Shown: positions 1 through 6,375 of the stretch, in pieces | Layout of the letters: every line of letters starts with the position of its first letter | Position numbering within the stretch: the stretch's first letter is position 1 | Assembly: GCA_015487405.1 (NCBI GenBank) | Contig: WFPV01000206.1 | Coordinates: 1-9,638, forward strand | Length of the DNA: 9,638 nucleotides | Origin: Aquifex sp. | GTDB lineage: Bacteria; Aquificota; Aquificia; Aquificales; Aquificaceae | Reading direction: 5' to 3' | Notes under the pieces: model-generated | What the model was told of the DNA's origin: nothing | Seen by the model: only the letters and a program-made list of their open reading frames with translations | Databases searched by the model: none | Translations under genes and position numbers: made by a program

Positions 1-1
1 A

Positions 2-1783
2 GTAGAGTATAGAGACTTCCAGCCGAGTAACCCAGATGATTATAGAAACTTTCCTGGAGAAGAAACAGTAGGAGGCGATAAACTCGTATCCTTTGGTTTT
101 GACTACCTGAATATAACAGACCCGAATGGGAATAATCCCTTTAACCAAAATCCTCAAGGTCTTAAAGCTACTCTTCTTGAAGGAGAGTATTACAGAATCT
201 TAAGGTATGTTGATTGTAATCAGATAAATAAGTTGAAGCAAGCCGGAATTCTTCGAGATGAGGACCCAAATAAAGAAGGCATTCAGTTCACATTTTACGC
301 GTTTGATTGGGACCAAGGAGGCTGGGTAGAAGCGGGACAGGGGGTGTTTGTGTCAAGGGATTCTATTGACTATATGTCCCCTACTTGGGATCAGATAATT
401 CAAAACGGTTGTTCTAATGATCCAGCTTCTAATTTACCAGATTGTTCTACTAATGGAGTAATAACTGACATTAATAACATATGTCCCCAAGATGAGAATG
501 GAGGTTACAGACTAACTTGGGTAGTAGTAAGCGTCACAAACCCAGAGCTTGCATGGAAAAACCTTGATTATATAGTTCCCGGAGAAGGAAAATGTTGCGA
601 GGTAACAGTTATTGATGGAGGAGGAAATCCTGTTAGCGGAACTCATGTTTACGTTCAGCCTACTGGAAACATAGAATGGACAGAAGGTTATACGGATGCT
701 AATGGGCAAGTCACTTTATGCACAATAGCTTATGGAAACCAAGATTTAACCGGAACACTATATGTTTACGATCCCTATAACTATAGTTATAGCTATACTA
801 ATATAGATTTCGGAAATGAGCCTTGTTCTATTACAGTAACTTTAACAAACCCCAATAAATGCACAGTTGAGGGTAAAGCTGTATATGAAGGAACAAATAA
901 TCCTGTTTCAGATGCTTACGTTGAGGTGTTCAACCCTGATTACACTGTTTATAGATGGGGCTATACAAATGCCAGTGGAGAGTATAGTATAAAAGTTCCT
1001 TGTAGCCAACCTCTATATGTCAGAGTCAATTATTCGCCTGATGCCCTTAGCTTTAATGTAGATGGAAGCCTTTCTGGAAATGAAGTAAGTGATGACGGAA
1101 AGATAGCAAGGTTAATAGATTATGAAGTTCAGAATAATCCTCCAGATGGATACGTTTATGCTACAGATTACACTATCTCTGCTGGTGCTGATGTTACCAT
1201 AACTGTGTGTGCTTGGGACTGGGAAGGAGATTACCCCATAGATTATTCAGTAAATGTTTCGCAGGGAACCGTTGAGCCAAGCAGTGGGGAAATTAATGAA
1301 GATGAATGGTGTGAAGATATAACTTACAGTGCCCCAGAGAATGTTAATGGCTTAACAAACGTAACCTTGAACTTTACATTTACTGATGAAGCAGAAAAAC
1401 AAAGCTCTACCTCTCTTAGCTTAACGGTATCTCCCGGAACATTCCCTCCAGTAGGTTATCTATTTGGAACCTGTAAGGAAGGAGACAACAACAACTACAT
1501 TTACGAATTATATGCATACTACTATGATGAAGATAGCTATAACCCCAATATAACCTTAAATATAACTAACGACTGTGGAGCACAAGAGACTAATAGAAAT
1601 GAGAGAATAGAAAAAGGTGAAAACTGGGGAGAAGTAGAAGTGGAGTATACATCATCTCAAGATACATGCACCTTCACACTTGAACTGGATGACAATCCGA
1701 ATGATGAAGATGTTATTACAGAATCTCTTACTCTTACTTGCGGTAAGGGAGTAGCGAATATTATTATTCAAGGCAATAAATAA
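2..1783 (+). CDS. Secreted Cys-rich multi-domain beta-sandwich protein, 5'-truncated by window edge
   Basis: The reading frame is open from base 2 with no stop, so this is the last 593 residues of a longer protein; the TTG at 233 is internal and should not be taken as the start. The first ~195 residues are not recognised. After a Cys-Cys pair (near 593) come two carboxypeptidase-regulatory-like units (about 596-845 and 860-1030), each with an NPVS...GYT(D/N)A(N/S)G core. Two diverged Ig/PKD-like units follow (about 1136-1430 and 1441-1740), both opening with PP.GY. The visible part has 16 Cys, is rich in Asn, Tyr, Asp and Thr, and has no membrane segment or C-terminal anchor, so it is probably an exported, disulfide-stabilised surface or adhesin-like protein. 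The signal peptide must lie upstream of the window. An 11-nt gap to the lipoprotein gene implies one operon. Function is unknown; the domain calls are by eye. Confidence 0.75.
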   Translation, partial: VEYRDFQPSNPDDYRNFPGEETVGGDKLVSFGFDYLNITDPNGNNPFNQNPQGLKATLLEGEYYRILRYVDCNQINKLKQAGILRDEDPNKEGIQFTFYAFDWDQGGWVEAGQGVFVSRDSIDYMSPTWDQIIQNGCSNDPASNLPDCSTNGVITDINNICPQDENGGYRLTWVVVSVTNPELAWKNLDYIVPGEGKCCEVTVIDGGGNPVSGTHVYVQPTGNIEWTEGYTDANGQVTLCTIAYGNQDLTGTLYVYDPYNYSYSYTNIDFGNEPCSITVTLTNPNKCTVEGKAVYEGTNNPVSDAYVEVFNPDYTVYRWGYTNASGEYSIKVPCSQPLYVRVNYSPDALSFNVDGSLSGNEVSDDGKIARLIDYEVQNNPPDGYVYATDYTISAGADVTITVCAWDWEGDYPIDYSVNVSQGTVEPSSGEINEDEWCEDITYSAPENVNGLTNVTLNFTFTDEAEKQSSTSLSLTVSPGTFPPVGYLFGTCKEGDNNNYIYELYAYYYDEDSYNPNITLNITNDCGAQETNRNERIEKGENWGEVEVEYTSSQDTCTFTLELDDNPNDEDVITESLTLTCGKGVANIIIQGNK

Positions 1784-1790
1784 GGGGGTG
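1784..1790 (+). promoter_or_regulatory. Ribosome binding site of the lipoprotein gene
   Basis: GGGGGTG begins directly after the stop codon of the upstream gene and ends four bases before the ATG at 1795. It supports that start and tight translational linkage to the upstream gene. Confidence 0.6.
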
Positions 1791-1794
1791 TGTT

Positions 1795-3117
1795 ATGAGA
1801 AAGAAGTTGCTCATTTCTGCCATTTTTAGTTCTGCTGTTTTCTTTATTTCCTCCTGTGGTAGCGGTGAAACAGCTACTTCGTCTTCAGAATCTGTACAGA
1901 AAACGGGTAATCTTACAATAGGTGTAAAGTTTCCAAGTTCAGGTGGTCTGTCCTCCCAGTATATAGACCAAAATACGCAGTGTATAGAGGTGCACGTATA
2001 CGCTCATAGCTATGACTGGTATAAACATTTAATACTCACTCCAGAAAATCCTCAAGCCACTATAACGGGAATTCCAGTAGGAAATAATTTTATATATGTT
2101 ACTTCATACGATGGTCCTGCAGAGGGAAATTACTGCACAGGAAATCAACTTGACTACGTAAACTCCTATGCGTATATAGTTGAAGGGGATAACAACTTTA
2201 CTATAAATATGCTCAGAGCTAAGTGGGTATTTGTAGATACAGAAGGTAATCCAATTTCTATAAATCTTAACGGAACTCTGTCCACGTCTAATGAAAGTAT
2301 AGATGGATTCTACGTTATTCCTAACTACTGGTTATATCCAGCCTCTATAGATACTTTAAAACCATCTGGAGTAAGTGTATATGAGGTTTACTTTACTGGA
2401 AGTAACCTAAGCACATGTAACTCTGCAAATCCTTCTATATGTCCTTCTTTTGGTATTTATTATTCCCAATTGATAGGACCAGATATATCAAACAATGCAT
2501 TTGAGACATTTTTTGATATATTAGGTACTCAAACATACAGCATCCTCCAGCCGGGAAGTAACGGAGAACCAAGACTATTCTTCATACAGGGAACTCCACC
2601 GTGTTACATAAGTTCTATAGGATATTACTCACCTGATTATCCCCTTTATGGTTACTACTTTGATTGTTCCTATACATCTTCAGACAATAGCATTTTCAAC
2701 TACACTACTTCTGTTACAGCTTCAGACACCATGGAAGGATACATTGCTGAAGTTATGATAAAAGATTACTCCTTTACATACACATGTTTTACTGATCTTA
2801 ACGATCCACAAGGCTCAACTATAACATGTCCATGGGATAATATGAACAGCATTGCACCTTCCAAGCTTATGAAGAAAGCGATTAACCAAGCTATAGCTAA
2901 AAATCAGCTCCTTGCACAACAAACCTGCATGCAAGATGTAACATTTAATCTAGAGATAACTACGGAAGATAATATGGAATGGTATTTGGAAGAGCCTGGT
3001 ACATTCTATACAACTGTTAATATTGATTTAAGCTTTGATATTTGTCTATATCCTTTCATAGCTAAGGCTCAACAAATTGAACAATCTGAGCTTAATCTAA
3101 TTATTCAGAGCAAATAA
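1795..3117 (+). CDS. Cys-rich lipoprotein of unknown function
   Basis: The 440-residue protein opens with a lipoprotein signal peptide: positive MRKK, a hydrophobic stretch and the lipobox ISSC with the lipidated Cys at residue 21. Gly at +2 gives no inner-membrane retention signal, so the outer membrane is the likely location. A Ser/Thr-rich linker (residues 24-34) precedes a beta-rich domain (about 39-140) of the kind common in bacterial lipoproteins: GNLTIGV..., then a PQATITGIPVG turn and a V.SYDG strand. The remainder (141-440) is rich in Tyr, Ser, Asn and Thr and is not recognised. Apart from Cys21 there are ten Cys (63, 114, 208, 216, 270, 291, 331, 345, 378, 417), an even number consistent with disulfides. 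It lies 11 nt after a large secreted protein gene and shares its last base with the glycosyltransferase start, so it is the middle gene of a surface-protein operon. It could be a partner, anchor or glycosylation substrate for its neighbours; nothing in the sequence decides this. Confidence 0.8.
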   Translation: MRKKLLISAIFSSAVFFISSCGSGETATSSSESVQKTGNLTIGVKFPSSGGLSSQYIDQNTQCIEVHVYAHSYDWYKHLILTPENPQATITGIPVGNNFIYVTSYDGPAEGNYCTGNQLDYVNSYAYIVEGDNNFTINMLRAKWVFVDTEGNPISINLNGTLSTSNESIDGFYVIPNYWLYPASIDTLKPSGVSVYEVYFTGSNLSTCNSANPSICPSFGIYYSQLIGPDISNNAFETFFDILGTQTYSILQPGSNGEPRLFFIQGTPPCYISSIGYYSPDYPLYGYYFDCSYTSSDNSIFNYTTSVTASDTMEGYIAEVMIKDYSFTYTCFTDLNDPQGSTITCPWDNMNSIAPSKLMKKAINQAIAKNQLLAQQTCMQDVTFNLEITTEDNMEWYLEEPGTFYTTVNIDLSFDICLYPFIAKAQQIEQSELNLIIQSK

Positions 3118-4616
3118 TGTTCAAATGGGAGGTTAAAACCTCCCTTTTCTTATTTATATTTTCCTTATTCTTACATATAATATTATTTTTAAGTTCAAAG
3201 AAATTCTTTAATTGTTACCCTCCAGCTCTTGATGAAGATTTTTATTTTCTGCTTATACAACTTTATCATGACAAATCACCTTTAATATTTAAAGAAGCCT
3301 TTTATTATTCACCTTTGTTCTTCTACATTTTAGTGGCACTTTCTTATATAACTCCAGATTATATCTATGCTATAAAGTTCATAAATATATTTTTAGGTTC
3401 TCTTATTCCTTCGCTTTTATTTATAATCTTAAAGAGTTTAAATACTCCTAAAAAAATAGCCTTATTATTAGCTTTAGTATATGCTTTCACAGATATATTC
3501 CTGTTTTATAACTTAACTTCCATGAAGGTAACTATAGGAATATTCTTATTTACTTTATTTTTATTTTTCCTTATTAAGAAAAACTTTTTCCTTTCAGGAA
3601 TATTTCTAAGCTTAGCAGTTCTTATATACGGTGGTTTACTTTTGGTTTATACTTATCTTTTCTTTTTACTAATTTTCAAAAGATTATTTAAAAGTGCATT
3701 TATATTTTTAATGCCTTTATTTTTCGTTTTAGCTTTAACATTGTATATAAATTTTTCAAGAAGTGGAGATATTGTTCTTATAACTGCTATTGATGGAATT
3801 CATTTTTTTATAGGAAATTGGAGAAATGCCACTGGTATATATACCCCTGTTCCTGGTATTAGACCTAATCCCTTCGGACATTATTTTGATGCTAAAAGTG
3901 TAGCAGAGTTTATAAAAAAAGAAAAAAACTTAAAACCTTCAGAGGTTTCTAAATTTTGGAAAGAGTTTGCTTTTAAGCACATAAAGGAAAATAAAGTTAG
4001 AACTTTAAAGCTGTATGTTAAGAAGTTATTGTTAAGCTTTAACTTTAAAGCTATTCCTAATAATTACTACCTACCTGAAATAAGAAAAAGAACTCTTTTG
4101 AAATTTAGTGTTCCTTTTCAAATATGGCTAATTCTGGGATTAAGTGGTGTGTTTTTATCAGTAATTAAAAGAGAAGAAAATATGTTTCTCTATATAATTC
4201 TAATAGGTTTGATTTCTTATCTGATGTTGTTTTTTGTAACAGATAGGTATAGATTACCGATTATATTTGTGCTCATTATTTTTTCTCGTAACATTTTTCT
4301 TGCTTTTAACAAAAATCATATTAAGAAATTTTTATATGCTATTGTAATTTCTGTAGCTATAGTATTTGCACCAATAAACAGTTTTAGGTTTAATTCTGAA
4401 AAGTATTTTTACCTTACTCAAACTTTCTGTAGCTTAAGAAAGAACATATATATGCAAGATAAGTCTAAACGAACAAAAGTATACGAAAAATTAGGAGATT
4501 TTTACATAAAAATAGGAGGAAAAGAATGGGCTATCTTTTACTATAAAAAAGCTTTGGATTTAAATCCTAAAAATAAACTTTTAAAAGAAAAACTATTAAA
4601 CCTTTATTTTCAGTAA
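3117..4616 (+). CDS. Polytopic GT-C / family-39-like membrane glycosyltransferase with C-terminal TPR
   Basis: This 499-residue protein has roughly ten hydrophobic segments (about 8-25, 65-79, 83-104, 113-131, 138-187 as one or two, 194-211, 332-349, 356-374, 378-394, 404-420). After the first comes an acidic motif, Asp39-Glu40-Asp41, where GT-C/PMT-type enzymes carry their catalytic or metal-binding acid in the first extracytoplasmic loop. The large loop (about 212-330) contains IHFFIGNWRNATGIY and a following PG...NPFG, and VTDRYRLP at 374-381 is typical of family-39-like proteins. Residues 454-499 form about one TPR (YEKLGDFYIKIG...AIFYYKKALDLNPKN). Such enzymes move a sugar from a lipid-phosphate donor to a protein or glycan outside the membrane; donor and acceptor are unknown here. 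The start at 3117 (TAATG overlap with the lipoprotein stop) is chosen because no ATG, GTG or TTG occurs between it and the acidic motif. The ribosome binding site is weak, so coupling is likely. The sequence is very AT-rich and ends 21 bp inside the convergent protease gene. Confidence 0.75.
   Translation: MFKWEVKTSLFLFIFSLFLHIILFLSSKKFFNCYPPALDEDFYFLLIQLYHDKSPLIFKEAFYYSPLFFYILVALSYITPDYIYAIKFINIFLGSLIPSLLFIILKSLNTPKKIALLLALVYAFTDIFLFYNLTSMKVTIGIFLFTLFLFFLIKKNFFLSGIFLSLAVLIYGGLLLVYTYLFFLLIFKRLFKSAFIFLMPLFFVLALTLYINFSRSGDIVLITAIDGIHFFIGNWRNATGIYTPVPGIRPNPFGHYFDAKSVAEFIKKEKNLKPSEVSKFWKEFAFKHIKENKVRTLKLYVKKLLLSFNFKAIPNNYYLPEIRKRTLLKFSVPFQIWLILGLSGVFLSVIKREENMFLYIILIGLISYLMLFFVTDRYRLPIIFVLIIFSRNIFLAFNKNHIKKFLYAIVISVAIVFAPINSFRFNSEKYFYLTQTFCSLRKNIYMQDKSKRTKVYEKLGDFYIKIGGKEWAIFYYKKALDLNPKNKLLKEKLLNLYFQ
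3127..3156 (+). terminator. Intrinsic-terminator-like hairpin inside the start of the glycosyltransferase gene
   Basis: GGGAGGT (3127-3133) and ACCTCCC (3138-3144) form a perfect 7-bp stem with a TAAA loop, followed at once by TTTTCTTATTTA. It begins nine bases after the lipoprotein stop codon, the expected place for an operon terminator, yet lies within codons 4-10 of the next gene. The U-rich tail occurs on the + strand side only, so it would act on + strand transcription. It may be a partial terminator or attenuator that reduces glycosyltransferase expression relative to the lipoprotein. Confidence 0.65.
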
Positions 4617-6287
4617 TCTTAGAATTAGAAGCAACAGAATTATAAATCCGTAGGAATTTATATTACATCCTCCGGTAGATATAGTTTCATATGTAGCATT
4701 ATCTTCACCAAACCCTTTCCCAGAAAGCTTTATTTCAACATTTCTACCGTAATTGTAGCTTATCTTAAGAGTAGACTCAATGTATCCTGGAGTATTAGGA
4801 CTAAATACAATATTTATTTCACATTCTTCCAATGGCTTTAATAAGCCTCCTGAACATGTATCGTTTTTAATGTAGAAATTATCATCAACTATTCTTACAC
4901 TTTGTGGAATAATATCTACAAATCCGGTATTTCTTAAAATAAGGTTCCTTTCACTGAATTCTCCTAAGTTTACTGTTCCAAAATCCAAACTTAAAGAAGA
5001 TAAACATAGCTTGGGTATTTGCGAAGAATCACCTGTAAGCAAGGAACTATAATTTAATCTGTTGCATGAGAAAACTTTGCCTGAAAGCTCTATCTTATTA
5101 TCCCCTGATAAAAGTATCTCTTTTATTGTTTGATTTATATCCAAATTAGGTTTTATAGACCTTATCAATGCTATCGCCCCAGTTATAAAGGGAGTTGCCA
5201 TGGATGTTCCCGAAAGAGGTAGTAGAGAATCGCAATTACTACCATGATCATTTATACTTAGACTGAAAATTTCTTCTCCTGGAGCTAAGATTTTTACTTT
5301 TGTAAATCCATAATTAGAAAAAGATGCAAGATTATCTTGTTTATCACTCGCACCTACACATATCTCATTTTCTAAATCGTAATTGCACGGGTAAAAATTT
5401 CGGTAATCAATATTTATCCCGCTATTCCCAGCCGCTGTGACATAGACAATACCTAAATCTCTTAAAGAGAGTATTTCATTTCTTTGAATACTATTCGACT
5501 GGTAAAAATTTCCGTAACTTGCGTTTACCGCAACTATATTTAAACCTTTTTCTTGTTTTAACTGTTTAATATAATTTAAACATGCTATTTCTCCAGCTAT
5601 ATCTCCATTTCCTGACGCGTCCAAGAATTTACAAGGTATTATTTTTATATTCCAGTTTACACCTGCTATAAGAAGACTATTATTTGCCACAGCGCCAATT
5701 ATTCCAGCAATATGCGTTCCATGCCCATCATCATCTAAAGCGTCTGGTGCATTGCAACCTGGAGCGTTGGGATTGTACGTTCCATCAGGATAACACAAGA
5801 TATTTACTCCATAACAATCATCAACGTAGCCATTTCCATCATCGTCAAAATTGTTATAACAGTTTTCATCCGGATTTATCCACAAATTATCCTTTAAATC
5901 TGGATGATTGTAATCCACACCTGTATCAAGAACAGCTACATAAATATCTTGAGAGCCTGTTGATACTTCCCAAGCGCTGTAAAGTTTTGTTATATCATAC
6001 TCCCACTTTTTATAAAGGCATGGATCATTTGGCACTACTTCTTGCTTATATAATGGATAGTTTTTTTCTACTCTAATATTGGGAAAAGAAAGCTTTTTAA
6101 GTTTATCTTCATATTTTACTTCTATAAGATATATACTTTCTGAAATTTTTTTCTTTATCTCTAAGCCATAATCTTTCAATGTTTTTAATAAATTTTTATC
6201 CTCTACCTTTAATAAGTATTCTTCACCCCAACTTAGTGTAAAAACGACAAAAAGTATTAAAAAGGCTAAGCTTGCTTTAACCTGCAT
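4596..6287 (-). CDS. Secreted subtilisin-family (S8) serine protease with choice-of-anchor-D domain and C-terminal sorting tail
   Basis: This 563-residue protein has a signal peptide (1 to about 21), a propeptide-like region (about 22-85) and a peptidase S8 domain (about 100-415). The triad is intact: Asp121 in AVLDTGVD, His189 in DGHGTHIAG and Ser362 in SGTSMATP, with Asn288 (AAGNSG) for the oxyanion hole. An Asp-rich insert, DDDGNGYVDD (148-157), looks like a calcium site. Residues about 425-525 match the choice-of-anchor-D/ASPM-Hydin-like beta domain (LSLDFGTVNLGE...LRNTG, then CEINIVFSPNTPG and LSGKG). The tail has Gly539-Gly540-Cys541, a hydrophobic stretch (547-559) and Lys/Arg, resembling a CTERM anchoring signal. 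The ectodomain holds 14 Cys. ATG 6287 is chosen because the signal peptide begins there. No ribosome binding site is visible, and a weak TAAAAT (complement of 6300-6305) would give an almost leaderless mRNA. It would act at the cell surface, perhaps maturing or degrading surface proteins; the substrate is unknown. Confidence 0.9.
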   Translation of the reverse strand: MQVKASLAFLILFVVFTLSWGEEYLLKVEDKNLLKTLKDYGLEIKKKISESIYLIEVKYEDKLKKLSFPNIRVEKNYPLYKQEVVPNDPCLYKKWEYDITKLYSAWEVSTGSQDIYVAVLDTGVDYNHPDLKDNLWINPDENCYNNFDDDGNGYVDDCYGVNILCYPDGTYNPNAPGCNAPDALDDDGHGTHIAGIIGAVANNSLLIAGVNWNIKIIPCKFLDASGNGDIAGEIACLNYIKQLKQEKGLNIVAVNASYGNFYQSNSIQRNEILSLRDLGIVYVTAAGNSGINIDYRNFYPCNYDLENEICVGASDKQDNLASFSNYGFTKVKILAPGEEIFSLSINDHGSNCDSLLPLSGTSMATPFITGAIALIRSIKPNLDINQTIKEILLSGDNKIELSGKVFSCNRLNYSSLLTGDSSQIPKLCLSSLSLDFGTVNLGEFSERNLILRNTGFVDIIPQSVRIVDDNFYIKNDTCSGGLLKPLEECEINIVFSPNTPGYIESTLKISYNYGRNVEIKLSGKGFGEDNATYETISTGGCNINSYGFIILLLLILRLLKIKV

Positions 6288-6332
6288 ACTAAAATCTAAA
6301 TTTTATCACTTTTCACTAACTTATCCTTGCTC

Positions 6333-6348
6333 TGGCATGCTTTTTGCA
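6333..6348 (+). promoter_or_regulatory. Sigma-54 (RpoN) -24/-12 promoter for the nitrite reductase operon
   Basis: TGGCATGCTTTTTGCA matches the sigma-54 consensus TGGCAYRNNNNTTGCW at every defined position, with GG (6334-6335) and GC (6346-6347) exactly ten bases apart. The predicted transcription start is near 6359, giving a leader of about 17 bases that holds the ribosome binding site. Sigma-54 promoters need an enhancer-binding activator such as an NtrC-family protein, which fits control of nitrogen assimilation by nitrogen supply. The element lies in the 88-bp gap between the divergent protease and nitrite reductase genes, so activator sites may overlap the protease 5' end. Confidence 0.85.
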
Positions 6349-6360
6349 TCCACTTTTATC

Positions 6361-6370
6361 GGAGGAGGTG
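6361..6370 (+). promoter_or_regulatory. Ribosome binding site that fixes the nitrite reductase start
   Basis: GGAGGAGGTG ends five bases before ATG 6376. An upstream in-frame ATG at 6337 lies within the sigma-54 promoter, ahead of the predicted transcription start, and would translate through this site, so it is not the start. Confidence 0.85.
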
Positions 6371-6375
6371 TCTCT

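Noticed and set aside
233..235. TTG as the start of the first gene
   Set aside because: The same frame is open back to base 2 with similar composition and a Cys-containing sequence, and no ribosome binding site precedes the TTG.
512..709. 65-codon minus-strand open frame inside the secreted protein gene
   Set aside because: It is short, antisense to a continuous coding frame and has no recognisable domain or start signal.
5684..6076. 130-codon + strand open frame opposite the protease gene
   Set aside because: It lies wholly antisense to the catalytic region of a clear S8 protease; its His/Gln/Leu-rich translation looks like no protein family and it has no ribosome binding site.
6293..6328. 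Sigma-70-type promoter for the protease (TAAAAT on the minus strand)
   Set aside because: The -10-like box is reasonable, but the -35 position (AAGGAT) does not resemble the consensus and AT-rich DNA gives such boxes by chance, so it is only mentioned with the gene.
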